Shown: positions 53,578 through 63,369 of the stretch, in pieces
Position numbering within the stretch: position 1 is the first letter of the stretch
How the letters are laid out: each line of letters begins with the position of its first letter
From: Cylindrospermum sp. FACHB-282
GTDB lineage: Bacteria > Cyanobacteriota > Cyanobacteriia > Cyanobacteriales > Nostocaceae
Direction: 5' to 3'
Length of the DNA: 64,000 bases
NCBI RefSeq assembly: GCF_014697195.1
Contig: NZ_JACJRJ010000021.1
Span: forward strand, 1-64,000
The notes under the pieces: model-generated
Told to the model about the DNA's origin: nothing
Database searches by the model: none
Seen by the model: the letters and a program-made list of their open reading frames with translations, nothing else
Position numbers and translations under genes: made by a program

Positions 53578-55155
53578 ATGATAAAACTATTCTGGAATGT
53601 TCTCAAAGTCAGTCCAGTTGTTGTTGCCGCTACATTTTTCGTTGCTAACAACGCCTTAGCTGGTGAAACCAACGAGGAACTAACAACTGTTGCTCAGTTG
53701 TCCCAAGATGCTAACAACATGGGTCAGGTAACATCCGTTTCTCAATTTTCGGATGTGCAACCTACAGACTGGGCATTTCAAGCTTTGCAGTCTTTGGTTG
53801 AACGCTACGGCTGTATTGCTGGTTATCCTAACGGCACCTACCGTGGTAACCGTGCATTGACCCGTCATGAATTTGCTGCTGGTTTGAATGCTTGTTTAGA
53901 TAGAGTTAACGAACTAATTGCCACAGCTAGTGCTGACCTGGTAAACAAAGAAGATTTAGCTACCTTACAGCGGTTACAAGAAGAATATTCTGCTGAACTG
54001 GCAACTCTGCGCGGTCGTGTGGATGCTTTAGAAGCCCGCACCTCTGAATTGGAAGCCAATCAATTCTCTACCACCACCAAGCTTAAGGGTGAAGCTATTT
54101 TTGCTCTGTCTGACGCTTTCGGTGATCAGAGAGCAGGTGGTGGAAGTTTGGAAAGCAACACCACATTTTCTGACCGCGTTCGGTTGACCTTAGAAAGCAG
54201 CTTCACTGGTAAAGACAAGTTGCAAATCCGGTTGAATGCTGGCAATTTCGTCCAAAATGAGGCCGTAACGGGTACAAGAATGACCCGCTTAGGCTTTGCC
54301 GAAGCAACTGATAACGGAGTTGAAATAGATAAAATCAACTATGCCTTCAACTTGGGCCCAGCACGTGTCCAGGTTGACGCTAGTGGTGCTGAGTTGTACG
54401 ACAACGTCAACGTCTTCAACCCTGATTTCAAAAGCAGTGGTTCAGGTGCTATCTCCCGTTACGGACGTTTCAGCCCCATCTATCGCCAAGGGGCTGGTGG
54501 TAGTGGTTTGACGGTGGAATTAAACCCCCAAGGCGCTTTAACCTTAAGTGCAGCCTATCTCGCATCGGAAGCTAACGACCCCACTGATGGTAACGGTGTA
54601 TTCGATGGCAATAATACTATCTTCGGTCAGTTAGCATTCAAGCCCAATAAGGCTTTCAGCGCAGCTTTAACCTACGCTCACACTTATCAAGGTGCTGGTG
54701 GTAGGCTTTTTGAAAGTACAGGAGGTGATAATGCTAATAGACCATTTGGTGCTAATAATGCTGCCTCATCGAACAACTACGGTCTACAAGCCTCCTTCCA
54801 ACCCAGTTCTAAGTTGACTCTTGGTGGTTGGGTAGGTTATACTACTGCTCAATCTGAAACCAGCAATCAGGACGCTGATATTTGGTACTGGGCTGCTACC
54901 CTTGGTGTAAAAGATTTGGGTAGAGAAGGCAACGTCTTAGGTGTGATCTTCGGTCAACCACCCAAAGTCACTGGCGGTAGTAATATTACTACTGAAGACT
55001 CTGACACCTCTTATCATCTAGAGGGTCTCTACAAGGTCAAGGTTACCGATAATATTGCTGTCACTCCTGGTTTGTTGGTGATATTCAATCCTGAACACAA
55101 TAACAATAACGATACTATTTACGTAGGTACTCTGCGTACAACCTTCACTTTCTAA
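53578..55155 (+). CDS. Outer-membrane iron-uptake porin, SLH plus OprB type
   Basis: The protein has a signal peptide (about 1-28, LKVSPVVVAATFFVANNALA), an S-layer homology domain that binds the cell wall (about 52-105, FSDVQPTDWAFQALQSLVERYGCIAGYPNG ... LTRHEFAAGLNACLDRV, split here), a short coiled coil (AELATLRGRVDALEARTSELE) and an OprB-like beta-barrel to the end, finishing in ...LRTTFTF with a terminal phenylalanine for barrel assembly. These SOD-type porins are the main cyanobacterial outer-membrane channels and transport inorganic ions including iron. The ATG at 53578 is preferred over a GTG at 53560. Confidence 0.92.
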   Translation: MIKLFWNVLKVSPVVVAATFFVANNALAGETNEELTTVAQLSQDANNMGQVTSVSQFSDVQPTDWAFQALQSLVERYGCIAGYPNGTYRGNRALTRHEFAAGLNACLDRVNELIATASADLVNKEDLATLQRLQEEYSAELATLRGRVDALEARTSELEANQFSTTTKLKGEAIFALSDAFGDQRAGGGSLESNTTFSDRVRLTLESSFTGKDKLQIRLNAGNFVQNEAVTGTRMTRLGFAEATDNGVEIDKINYAFNLGPARVQVDASGAELYDNVNVFNPDFKSSGSGAISRYGRFSPIYRQGAGGSGLTVELNPQGALTLSAAYLASEANDPTDGNGVFDGNNTIFGQLAFKPNKAFSAALTYAHTYQGAGGRLFESTGGDNANRPFGANNAASSNNYGLQASFQPSSKLTLGGWVGYTTAQSETSNQDADIWYWAATLGVKDLGREGNVLGVIFGQPPKVTGGSNITTEDSDTSYHLEGLYKVKVTDNIAVTPGLLVIFNPEHNNNNDTIYVGTLRTTFTF

Positions 55156-55183
55156 GATTGGTTGTGGTTTAGTAGTAAAAGCG

Positions 55184-55213
55184 AAAGCCCGTCTTTTGGC
55201 GGGCTTTTGTTTG
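55184..55213 (+). terminator. Intrinsic terminator of the porin gene
   Basis: AAAGCCCG, 8-nt loop, CGGGCTTT and then TTGTTT form a strong stem with a T-rich tail 29 bp after the stop codon. Confidence 0.85.
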
Positions 55214-55226
55214 GGAAAAATTTAGC

Positions 55227-55487
55227 TTATGTGGGATGATTATCTGGTTGATTCGACAAATTTGTTGGGGGACGATCGCAACTCCACGCCCACCAGACAT
55301 AACCACAGTGACAATGGTAAAATTCCTGCCATTTGCGGCGATGGTTTTCTGTGATCACAGGCGATCGCCGATTGAGCCAAACTGCTACAGATTCTCGACT
55401 ACTTGAGTGGCAGCTAGGACAGTAAAATTGGTATGCGTGAATTGCTTTATTCGTCCATTCAGGCGGGTTGGGAGCAAAGGCGTCCAT
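55227..55487 (-). CDS. Small zinc-ribbon-like protein
   Basis: The 86-residue protein has paired cysteines YCPSCHSSS and HCHCGYVWW spaced about 34 residues apart, a four-ligand zinc-ribbon pattern, plus tryptophan-rich segments (WQEFYHCHCGYVWWAWSC). No DNA-binding or nuclease motif is recognised. It is convergent with the porin gene, sharing its terminator region. Function unknown; a conserved cyanobacterial single-ribbon protein is likely. Confidence 0.65.
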   Translation of the reverse strand: MDAFAPNPPEWTNKAIHAYQFYCPSCHSSSRESVAVWLNRRSPVITENHRRKWQEFYHCHCGYVWWAWSCDRPPTNLSNQPDNHPT

Positions 55488-55696
55488 GTAAATATTAAGT
55501 GTAGTTCAAATAATCAGCCAGGGCGGACTCCAACAAAACCAAGGTTTTAATAACTTGGATTGGCTGGTAAAGTCTCCTGTGGATGAGGTTTTAACCGCCT
55601 GTTTAGTCTTTAAGTTGAGATAAAAAATTTGTTATTGTATCTCACAAACTAAAGGTTAGCATGAAAAATTGATCATTATGACTAATAATTAAAATT

Positions 55697-56299
55697 ATGG
55701 AGCAAAATGTTGAAATTCGCCGTTTACTAGATGTGATGCCTGCTTCTGGTCGGATGACGACAAAAATAGTCAGCAAGCCGGAGCAGAAAAAGGTGATGGA
55801 CGCAGTCTTTCCCCTACCCTGGAATCAAGAGCGACCTATATATATTAACTTCGATTTGTGGCGTCGCTTGACTAAGCCACAACGGGACTTACTGCTGTTG
55901 CAGATGGTGAGCTGGTTGACAGGGGTACAGTGGTTTAAACCAGATGTTTATCAAGGTGTGTTGTTGGTGGCACTGGTGGGCGGATTAGTTGAATCTGCAC
56001 AGTCTGATGTGGTGGGTGTGGCGATCGCATTGGGGTTAAGTGCGATCTCTGCTTTTAGTGTCTGGCGCAATAACCAATCTTTAGAGTCAGAGTTAAACGC
56101 CGACGCAGCAGCAATTCGCATCGCCCAGCGGCGGGGTTACTTAGAAATAGAAGCCGCCCAGCATTTGTTGACTGGAATTGAGGCGATCGCCAAAATTGAA
56201 GGGCGTTCTGGTTTAAATTTTAGCGAGTTGATTCGTTGCCAAAATTTACGGGCGATAGCCGGTTTGTCACCAGTGGGTGTCCCCGAAAACTATAAATAG
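55697..56299 (+). CDS. DUF3318 membrane protein
   Basis: The 200-residue protein has the DUF3318 opening EIRRLLDVMPASGRMTTKIV and NQERPIYINFDLWRRLTKPQRDLLLL, then two hydrophobic segments (about 96-115 and 118-137) and a soluble C-terminal half (LNADAAAIRIAQRRGYLEIEAAQHLL). DUF3318 occurs in cyanobacteria and plants. It lies 8 bp upstream of the aminotransferase gene, so the two are likely co-transcribed. Function unknown. Confidence 0.85.
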   Translation: MEQNVEIRRLLDVMPASGRMTTKIVSKPEQKKVMDAVFPLPWNQERPIYINFDLWRRLTKPQRDLLLLQMVSWLTGVQWFKPDVYQGVLLVALVGGLVESAQSDVVGVAIALGLSAISAFSVWRNNQSLESELNADAAAIRIAQRRGYLEIEAAQHLLTGIEAIAKIEGRSGLNFSELIRCQNLRAIAGLSPVGVPENYK

Positions 56300-56307
56300 A
56301 TATAGAT

Positions 56308-57471
56308 ATGAAATCTTTCACCTCCCGAATGCAGGACGTACAGTCGCCGATCATTCCTGTTGTCGGGGAACTGATTAAAAACTCTCCCGGAACCATCTCC
56401 CTAGGGCAGGGTGTTGTATATTACAGCCCGCCACCAGAAGCATTAGAGATGTTGCCCAAATTCCTCGCTGAACCAGGGAATCATCTCTACAAAGCAGTTG
56501 AAGGCATACCCCCATTATTGACAGCACTGGCGGCGAAATTGTCAGCCTTCAATGGCATAGAAATCAATCAAGAAAATTGCATCATCGTCACAGCGGGAAG
56601 CAACATGGGGTTTATGAACGCCATTTTGGCGATCACCTCCCCAGGGGATGAAATTATTTTGAATACGCCCTACTATTTCAATCATGAAATGGCGATTACA
56701 ATGGCTGGTTGTCATCCGGTGTTAGTGGCGACAGATGAATATTACCAATTGCGTCCTGATGCTCTAGCCCAAGCCATTACCCCCAAAACCCGCGCCATAG
56801 TCACAATTTCCCCCAACAATCCCACCGGGGTAGTGTATTCAGCAACGGCATTGCACCAAGTTAATCAAATTTGTGGCGATCGCGGCATCTACCATATTAG
56901 CGATGAAGCTTATGAATACTTTACGTACAACGGGGTAAAACACACCTCCCCTGGTGCATTTGGTGGCAGTAGTGAATATACAATTTCCCTCTATAGCCTT
57001 TCCAAAGCCTACGGTTTCGCTAGTTGGCGCATTGGCTATATGGTGATTCCCCAACATCTGTTTACCGCCGTCAAAAAAGTCCAAGATACGATTTTGATTT
57101 GTCCGCCAGTAGTCTCACAGTATGCTGCTTGCGGGGCATTGCAGGCAAAAAGCGACTACTTAAAACAACATATTAGTGCGATCGCTCAAGTGCGGCAACT
57201 AGTACTAAATTCACTCAATCGCCTCCAAGACTTATGTAGCATCGTCCCCGCCGATGGCGCCTTCTATTTTTTCTTAAAAGTGCATACCAAAATGAATGCT
57301 TTTGATTTAGTTAAACGACTGATTCAAGAACATCAAATTGCAGTGATTCCTGGTACAACCTTTGGTATAGAAGACGGATGTTCTCTGCGTGTTGCTTATG
57401 GTGCGCTGGAAAAAGAAACAGCAAAAGCAGGTATAGAAAGATTAGTCCAAGGTCTGCAAGCGATATTATAA
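56308..57471 (+). CDS. Class I/II pyridoxal-phosphate aminotransferase
   Basis: The 387-residue protein is a fold-type I aminotransferase: GTISLGQGVVYYSPP near the start, VTAGSNMGFMNAILA for cofactor binding, ISPNNPTGVVYS with the asparagine, SDEAYEYF, and the lysine that forms the Schiff base in SLSKAYGFASWRIGYM. The terminal RVAYGALE carries the arginine that binds the substrate carboxylate. It is closest in feel to aspartate/kynurenine-type aminotransferases; the exact amino acid cannot be decided. Probably co-transcribed with DUF3318. Confidence 0.88.
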   Translation: MKSFTSRMQDVQSPIIPVVGELIKNSPGTISLGQGVVYYSPPPEALEMLPKFLAEPGNHLYKAVEGIPPLLTALAAKLSAFNGIEINQENCIIVTAGSNMGFMNAILAITSPGDEIILNTPYYFNHEMAITMAGCHPVLVATDEYYQLRPDALAQAITPKTRAIVTISPNNPTGVVYSATALHQVNQICGDRGIYHISDEAYEYFTYNGVKHTSPGAFGGSSEYTISLYSLSKAYGFASWRIGYMVIPQHLFTAVKKVQDTILICPPVVSQYAACGALQAKSDYLKQHISAIAQVRQLVLNSLNRLQDLCSIVPADGAFYFFLKVHTKMNAFDLVKRLIQEHQIAVIPGTTFGIEDGCSLRVAYGALEKETAKAGIERLVQGLQAIL

Positions 57472-57488
57472 ATAGTGCACCCTAACAA

Positions 57489-57808
57489 CTAATCTAAACT
57501 CAATTCCACAAACTCTGGTTGTCCGGGACATACCATATTACGGTCTACTGCAGACAATATTTTATTATTAACGTAAGTTGCTAGTTAGGAAAACTGTCAG
57601 AATCAGGATGTCCAGGATTAAAGGATGAACAGGATGAAAACTGGGATTTAATCACCAATTACCTATTGCCCATTACCTATTACCCGCAACTTGGGTTATT
57701 GGCACTGTCAGAAATTAAACAGCCGACAACCACTTGGGCAACATCTGCGCGATGTATAATCTCGTTTTCATACAAGATATTGGGTGATGCCGCCAAAAAG
57801 CTCCGAGT
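57489..57808 (-). pseudogene. Decayed SDR-like oxidoreductase remnant split by the mobile element
   Basis: On the minus strand, ASPNILYENEIIHRADVAQ continues VVVGCLISDSAN up to the element at 57570-57697, and NKILSAVDRNMVCPGQPEF then VELSLD-stop follows on the other side. Deleting the element and one AAT joins them in frame (GCC AAT AAT AAA). The pattern is the C-terminal part of NAD(P)-binding, NmrA/SDR-like proteins. Upstream of about 57808 the frame is broken by a stop and frameshifts and no N-terminal Rossmann motif is found, so the gene was already decayed or was truncated later. Confidence 0.6.
57570..57697. mobile_element. Second copy of the CRISPR-inserted element, inverted
   Basis: The 128-bp sequence is the reverse complement of 44351-44464 apart from an extra 14 bp, two heptamers (GCCCATT ACCTATT), and is flanked by ATT on both sides. 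Ends AACGTAAGTTGC and GCAACTTGGGTT are the same imperfect inverted repeats. No ORF; a MITE mobilised by a transposase encoded elsewhere is inferred. Confidence 0.85.
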
Positions 57809-58040
57809 TTACCCATCTAACGAATAGATTTTAGATCAGGAACCGCCAATGAAAGGATAACTTTAACGAAACCCCTCCATTGCAGCGAGAACTGTTTCTC
57901 TAGAGACAGTATCTTGTTTTTCTCTTTCGTTACAATTGACAGACATCATTTAAATCTCTATAACCCAGCCCCATCAGTTGATCAAATGCCAGAATATTAC
58001 CGAGGTGCATCTTTACTGCAAATGTAACCAGGTTCTTGTG

Positions 58041-58059
58041 TTCTATTAGACTAATAGAA
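58041..58059. promoter_or_regulatory. Perfect 19-bp palindrome upstream of the WD40 gene
   Basis: TTCTATTAG A CTAATAGAA is an uninterrupted inverted repeat about 90 bp before the WD40 start codon; an operator or hairpin, no known binding factor. The rest of 57809-58147 shows no supportable gene. Confidence 0.5.
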
Positions 58060-58147
58060 TTACTGAATTGTTTATAAACTAAAAGTTATGACTTGAGGAA
58101 TTACATTAGTATGACTTACCGTAGGTATGCAATAATTTGCCGCTCTC

Positions 58148-59941
58148 ATGCAGATGGATTGGATTAGCTTACTCAAAGCTCAACAAGCTGACTTCCTTCA
58201 ACGTGTGAAAAAACCCAAGACTTGCGACTTATCTTTATTGTCAAGTCAAGTCAAAGGTTGCCACAGTGAAATTATGGCATTTTGGGGCGAGGCTTTGGCA
58301 AAAATACTGGATGTTACACGCCAACAGGCTGAGATTCTTGCCAAAAATCCGCCACCAACACCGCCAGAATATCCTGAACCCCCCGATTGGGCGATACCCT
58401 TTCCCAAATACTTCCAGCGACAAGCAGAAGATTACTTTTTGCGAGAGCAAATCGTTGAGCGGGTGATGACAGAACGCCTGGGCAAGTTGGTGAAAAAAGT
58501 GCCACAAGACACCACAGAAAACATGGTGTTAGATGATGAGGGAAATTTGTGCGGTGAAAGTAAATTTCTTTACTTGCTAGCGAATAACCCCAAGTTGAGT
58601 ATTAAAGTTTATGTTACCGATGGAGAAAGTTTTAACGGTATTAAGAAAGATAAAATCCGGTGGTCAGTAACTCAAGAAGATTTGCGAAATCACCAAGTAT
58701 TAATTTTTCTGTGTCTGTTTTTTCCTTTTACTGGTAAATTAGGATATGAAAAACAAGCGGTAATTACTGGGTTTTTGCCTACAAATCAACTTGAGTTTAT
58801 AGATCCAAAGCTGTACATCACTCCGAGTAATTTGTTGTACGCGGGAGGATTAAGTTGGTATTTAGAATCACTGATTACCATTAAAGATCCGCCCTTGGTA
58901 GTTAATGAAAAAATCATGGTAGAGACGATTCAGACTTTGCCACCAGACCATCCCCACAAGAGCATTATCGGTGACTGGGAATACTGGCAAACTTTGAAAG
59001 GGCACACTAGAGGTATTAACTGCCTAGCCTATTCTTCGAGAACGCTGACGGCGAATAGTTCAGGCTGTAAGCATGAGACAACTGTGCCTATATTGGCCAG
59101 TGGTAGCCGTGGAGAGACGAAGTTATGGGATTTAGCTAAGGGTGAATTAATTGAGACTTTATCAGAATATCCTTGGGTGGTATCTGGGCTAGTGGATGAA
59201 GTTAATTCTCTGGCTTTTAGTTCAGATGGACAAACGTTAGTGAGTGGTGGTGCAGACTCGACGATTAAGATTTGGCATACTGGGGCATTAGATTTAATAG
59301 ATATTCTGCACAAGCATCATGGGGTAGTGAGGTGTGTGGCTTTTTCCCCAGATGGCAGTATGTTAGCAACTGGGGGGGATGACAGAAAAATTCTGTTTTG
59401 GGATTTGCGCCAACGTCAGGTAAAGATTGCTTTGTCTTTAGATGATACAGCGGCACATTCTTTGGTTTTGAGCCAAGATGGACAAATTTTGATTACGGGT
59501 AGCTACCGCAAAATTAAGGTTTGGCGCACTTCATGCCAAGAGGGAAATATAATTTTACAGGATACACAACCGCTGCATACTCTCATGGGTCATTCTCATA
59601 TTGTTAGTTCTTTAGCAATCAGTGCTGATGCTAAATTGCTTGTGAGTGGTAGCCGGGATAAGATGATTAAAATTTGGCAGTTGGAGACTGGGGAGTTGCT
59701 TCACACTCTCAAGGGGCATGGGGATGCTGTAGCCGCGATCGCACTTAGTCCAGATGGGCAAATTATCGCCAGTGGTAGCGCTGATAAAACTATCAAGTTG
59801 TGGCATCTACAAACAGGCTCACTGCTGGGTACTTTTACTGGTCATGCCAACACAGTTACAGCCTTGGCTTTCACCGCTTCCGGGGATATGTTGGTGAGTG
59901 GCAGTTTGGATAAGACGATTAAGATTTGGCAAAAAAGTTAA
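58148..59941 (+). CDS. WD40 repeat protein with novel N-terminal domain
   Basis: Of 597 residues, the C-terminal half (about 275-597) is a seven-bladed WD40 propeller (TLKGHTRGINCLAYS, LVSGGADSTIKIWHTG, ATGGDDRKILFWDLR, TLMGHSHIVSSLAISADAK, ASGSADKTIKLWHLQTG, VSGSLDKTIKIWQKS). The N-terminal 270 residues are soluble and contain PTPPEYPEPPDWAIPFPKYF and the strand-rich LLANNPKLSIKVYVTDGESF; no family is recognised. It lacks the ATPase of the larger WD40 protein at 10.7-14.3 kb. A scaffold role is the most that can be said. Confidence 0.8.
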   Translation: MQMDWISLLKAQQADFLQRVKKPKTCDLSLLSSQVKGCHSEIMAFWGEALAKILDVTRQQAEILAKNPPPTPPEYPEPPDWAIPFPKYFQRQAEDYFLREQIVERVMTERLGKLVKKVPQDTTENMVLDDEGNLCGESKFLYLLANNPKLSIKVYVTDGESFNGIKKDKIRWSVTQEDLRNHQVLIFLCLFFPFTGKLGYEKQAVITGFLPTNQLEFIDPKLYITPSNLLYAGGLSWYLESLITIKDPPLVVNEKIMVETIQTLPPDHPHKSIIGDWEYWQTLKGHTRGINCLAYSSRTLTANSSGCKHETTVPILASGSRGETKLWDLAKGELIETLSEYPWVVSGLVDEVNSLAFSSDGQTLVSGGADSTIKIWHTGALDLIDILHKHHGVVRCVAFSPDGSMLATGGDDRKILFWDLRQRQVKIALSLDDTAAHSLVLSQDGQILITGSYRKIKVWRTSCQEGNIILQDTQPLHTLMGHSHIVSSLAISADAKLLVSGSRDKMIKIWQLETGELLHTLKGHGDAVAAIALSPDGQIIASGSADKTIKLWHLQTGSLLGTFTGHANTVTALAFTASGDMLVSGSLDKTIKIWQKS

Positions 59942-60055
59942 TAAATTGCAAATAGACAAAGAACGCGAAGAGTTCTTCTCTTGGCGTTATTGTTTGTGCG
60001 ATCGCTTCACAGATAATAAAATTAGCCTGCAAAACTGTCACTGGACAAATAACCT

Positions 60056-60616
60056 ATGACTGTAGCTATTCAACCCCAACTAATGTTGGCAGAATTTATC
60101 AAACAGCCAGAAACTGAGCCAGCATCAGAATTTATCAATGCTGAAATTACACAAAAGCCTATGCCACAGGGAGAACATAGCCGAATACAGATTAAATCTT
60201 GTACTGTTATCAACCAGATAACTGAGCCAAAAAAAATTGCTTACGCTTTCTCAGAACTACGCTGCACCTTTGGTGGTGCTTCTATCGTTCCCGATGTAGC
60301 TGTGTTTCGCTGGGACAGAATCCCTAAAACGACTTCTGGAAGAATTGCTAACCGCTTTGAAATTCCCCCTGATTGGGCAATTGAGATTCTTTCTCCAGAC
60401 CAAAAACAAACAAAAGTGCTGGCTAAATTGTTGCATTGTTCACGAAATGGTACTGAGTTGGGCTGGTTGATCAACTCAGAAGAGGAAAGTATTCTGGCTG
60501 TGTTTCCTGGTCAAAAAGTGGAATTATATGAGGGTGCTGATAAATTACCAATACTTGCGGGTATTGAGTTGGAATTGACGGTTAATGATGTTTTTGGCTG
60601 GTTGAGTTTTGATTGA
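60056..60616 (+). CDS. Uma2 family (DUF820) putative endonuclease
   Basis: The 186-residue protein contains the Uma2 core: SIVPDVAVFRWDRIP, IPPDWAIEILSPDQKQTKVLAKLLHC with the acidic and lysine residues, and GTELGWLINSEEESILAVFPGQKVE. The first 50 residues diverge from the copy at 32139-32756. Function unknown; a resident-gene composition with nothing to suggest recent transfer. Confidence 0.88.
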   Translation: MTVAIQPQLMLAEFIKQPETEPASEFINAEITQKPMPQGEHSRIQIKSCTVINQITEPKKIAYAFSELRCTFGGASIVPDVAVFRWDRIPKTTSGRIANRFEIPPDWAIEILSPDQKQTKVLAKLLHCSRNGTELGWLINSEEESILAVFPGQKVELYEGADKLPILAGIELELTVNDVFGWLSFD

Positions 60617-60620
60617 GTTT

Positions 60621-60672
60621 AAACGCAAAGGGGCGCTAAGGAAAACGCAAAGGGACGCGAAGGAATTACGCT
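60621..60672. repeat. Dispersed GCGTACCTCTGCG repeat, inverted copy 4
   Basis: AAACGCAAAGG and CGCAAAGGGACGCGAAGG read as the reverse strand of the family at 24131 and 31945, between the Uma2 and ftsH genes. Confidence 0.5.
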
Positions 60673-60688
60673 GGGTTTACAAAAGTTT

Positions 60689-62626
60689 CTAAACTAAGAG
60701 TGTTTGTAACAAGGGTTTGTCTTCAGATAATTTACCTGTTCGCAACCATTCTGCCATTTCTGCTGGTGCTTGCGCTTGTTGGAGGTGTTCCCGTAGTTGT
60801 TTACCTTCGAGGATTTCTGTTTGCAACAGTTGCTGTGCGGTTTTTTCGAGTAAGTCGCGGTTATGTTGCAGAATACTCAAGGCGATGTGGTGGGCATGAT
60901 CGACAATTTGCTTGACTTCGTGGTCAATTTCTTCAGCTACTTGGGGACTGATAGCCCGTCGGGGATTAGGATAACCTTCGAGAAACTGCTGTTGAATTTT
61001 TTCAAAGGCTATGGGCCCGAGGCGATCGCTCATTCCATAAATTGTTACTACCCGTTCTGCTAAATCTGTGGCTTTTTGGATATCGTCAGCAGCACCAGTA
61101 GACACCTTACCAAATATAATTTCTTCGGCAGAACGTCCACCTAACAAAGTGGCAATCCGTCCGCGAATTTCATCTTCTACCATCAAAAAACGGTCTTCTT
61201 CTGGCATCTGAATTGTGTAACCTAAAGCTCCCACACCGCGGGGAACAACAGAGATTTTTTCGACTTTACCACCACCAGGCATCAAAACAGCAATGATGGC
61301 ATGACCAACTTCGTGATAGGCTACGGTTTTTTTCTCGGTTTCATTCAGTACGCGAGAGCGTTTTTCTAAACCAGCAACTAGGCGCTCAATAGCTTCGTTG
61401 AAATCTGCCATTGTTACTGCTTGGCGATTTTGCCGCGCTGCTAACAGTGCAGCTTCATTTACGAGGTTGGCTAAATCTGCCCCAGCAAAGCCAGGAGTCC
61501 TAATGGCAATAGTTCCCAAGTTGACATCTTCCGCCAATTTAACGCTTCTCGCATGAACTTTGAGAATTGCTTCCCGACCGATTTTATCAGGGCGATCAAC
61601 CAAAATTTGGCGGTCAAAGCGACCGGGACGGCGCAAGGCGGGATCGAGAATTTCGGGGCGGTTGGTGGCGGCGATAATGATCACCCCGGTGTTGGCATCA
61701 AAGCCATCCATTTCTGTGAGTAACTGGTTGAGGGTTTGTTCTCGTTCATCGTTGCCGCCCATAATTGGCCCAGCACCACCACGAGACTTACCCAGGGCGT
61801 CTAATTCATCGATAAAGACGATACAGGGAGCTTGTTGTTTGGCTTGTTCAAATAAGTCGCGGACTCTTGCAGCACCAACACCAACGAACAATTCGATAAA
61901 TTCTGAACCAGAGATGCTGAAGAAGGGAACGCTAGCTTCACCTGCGATCGCTTTTGCTAGCATTGTTTTACCTGTTCCTGGAGGCCCAATCAGCAGCACA
62001 CCTTTGGGAATTTTTGCCCCTAAATTGGTGTATTTAGTCGCATTTTTGAGAAAATCGATGATTTCTTCAAGTTCAACTTTGGCTTCATCTACCCCAGCTA
62101 CATCTGTAAATTTAACGCCAGTACTGCCTTCAGAGTAGATCCGCGCTTTGCTTTTACCTACCGTTAGCGCCGCCGGGCCACCACCCTGACGACTGAATAA
62201 AAAAGCCCAAATCCCAAAGAAAATTAACGGCGGTGCCACCCAGCTAAGTAAAGTGCCAATCCAGTTATTTGGATTTGGTGGTGGTGCGGCAAACTCTACA
62301 TTATGTTCACGGAGTATCTTCGGTAAATCTAAATCGATAGCTACTGGTGTGGTAGTGAATACCTTTTCTGCGGGTTTGCCATCGGGAGTTTCGGTTTTAA
62401 TCGAGTATTGAATGCGATCGCTCCCGACAATCGCCCGAACTACTTTACCCGCTTCAACCTCAGCCAAAAAGGTGCTATAAGCAACTTCTGGTAACCGCCG
62501 CCCAAAAAAGCTCGGTACAATTAGGTTAAGCAGTAACAACAGAGTTAGCAAAATTAAAAAGCTGCCGCCAAACTGCCGAACTTTCGGTGGTTTAAGCTGC
62601 TGATTATTATTAGTTTCTACAGGCAT
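60689..62626 (-). CDS. ftsH: ATP-dependent zinc metalloprotease FtsH
   Basis: The 645-residue membrane protease has two N-terminal membrane helices (about 22-40 and 124-146), the AAA module with Walker A GPPGTGKT (214-221), Walker [13 protein letters not shown], the second-region-of-homology [21 protein letters not shown], and the zinc site HEVGH followed by the third ligand near ADDIQKATD. FtsH degrades damaged membrane proteins, in cyanobacteria including photosystem II D1. Several paralogues exist; which one (FtsH1-4) cannot be fixed by eye. The DUF1614 gene upstream is transcribed in the same direction, 74 bp away. Confidence 0.95.
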   Translation of the reverse strand: MPVETNNNQQLKPPKVRQFGGSFLILLTLLLLLNLIVPSFFGRRLPEVAYSTFLAEVEAGKVVRAIVGSDRIQYSIKTETPDGKPAEKVFTTTPVAIDLDLPKILREHNVEFAAPPPNPNNWIGTLLSWVAPPLIFFGIWAFLFSRQGGGPAALTVGKSKARIYSEGSTGVKFTDVAGVDEAKVELEEIIDFLKNATKYTNLGAKIPKGVLLIGPPGTGKTMLAKAIAGEASVPFFSISGSEFIELFVGVGAARVRDLFEQAKQQAPCIVFIDELDALGKSRGGAGPIMGGNDEREQTLNQLLTEMDGFDANTGVIIIAATNRPEILDPALRRPGRFDRQILVDRPDKIGREAILKVHARSVKLAEDVNLGTIAIRTPGFAGADLANLVNEAALLAARQNRQAVTMADFNEAIERLVAGLEKRSRVLNETEKKTVAYHEVGHAIIAVLMPGGGKVEKISVVPRGVGALGYTIQMPEEDRFLMVEDEIRGRIATLLGGRSAEEIIFGKVSTGAADDIQKATDLAERVVTIYGMSDRLGPIAFEKIQQQFLEGYPNPRRAISPQVAEEIDHEVKQIVDHAHHIALSILQHNRDLLEKTAQQLLQTEILEGKQLREHLQQAQAPAEMAEWLRTGKLSEDKPLLQTLLV

Positions 62627-62700
62627 TTTGGTGAACCCTCAATTCAAATTTTTTATTAGTTATTAGTCAGTTGATTTTTATTTTTAAAACCTGACAGCAA

Positions 62701-63369
62701 TCAGGTTAATAACAGAGCAAATAGACCACACAAAGCAATGCCATCAAACACACCAGCACCACCAATACTCAATACCCCCGGAATCATCGCTTGAATATCT
62801 TTTAGATGCAGCAAATCAGCACCAATTAGAGTCCCAAGAACACCACCGGCAAAGGCCACAGGAGCCGCATGGGGTGAGGCAACTAACATTGCAGATACAG
62901 CAGCAGTTAAGGGAGCCAGCAACGGATTCATTTGGATACCTATTCCCGGTACCACCTGGGCCGCAAAGTAGCTCACAATAGTAACAATGGCAGTAACTAG
63001 CAAAATCAAGAAAGCATTTGCCTGAGAAAATTGGTACAGTGCCAACACGACCGGAATTAAGCCACCGCCCACGTTTAGAGCTATCACAGTTGAGCGAGGC
63101 ACTTTCTTTAAAGGCAGACCCCAAAATTCTCCTACCCACAGCGCCGCGAAATCATCTGCTAATTGGATGGGAGCTTCTATACGGTATAAAGGTATATTAA
63201 TAGTGCTGGTGAGAATAATTAGTACCAGCAATAAAAAGGCAATGTTAGAATAAATTCCCAATTTGGCAACGGCAATTTCTACCAAATCTACTGCCACAGT
63301 AAACCAAATAAATGGTAGTAGCAGCAATAACACCAGAAATAAAAGTAATGAAACTGGTAGATAGATCAT
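62701..63369 (-). CDS. DUF1614 integral membrane protein
   Basis: The 222-residue protein has six or seven hydrophobic helices (LLLFLVLLLLLPFIWFTVAV, NIAFLLLVLIILTSTINIP, NAFLILLVTAIVTIVSYF, then AVSAMLVASPHAAPVAFAGGVLG, split here) and the DUF1614 pattern NVGGGLIPVVLALYQ and GADLLHLKDI. It is immediately upstream of ftsH and on the same strand, so both may be expressed together. Transporter or structural role unknown. Confidence 0.85.
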   Translation of the reverse strand: MIYLPVSLLLFLVLLLLLPFIWFTVAVDLVEIAVAKLGIYSNIAFLLLVLIILTSTINIPLYRIEAPIQLADDFAALWVGEFWGLPLKKVPRSTVIALNVGGGLIPVVLALYQFSQANAFLILLVTAIVTIVSYFAAQVVPGIGIQMNPLLAPLTAAVSAMLVASPHAAPVAFAGGVLGTLIGADLLHLKDIQAMIPGVLSIGGAGVFDGIALCGLFALLLT

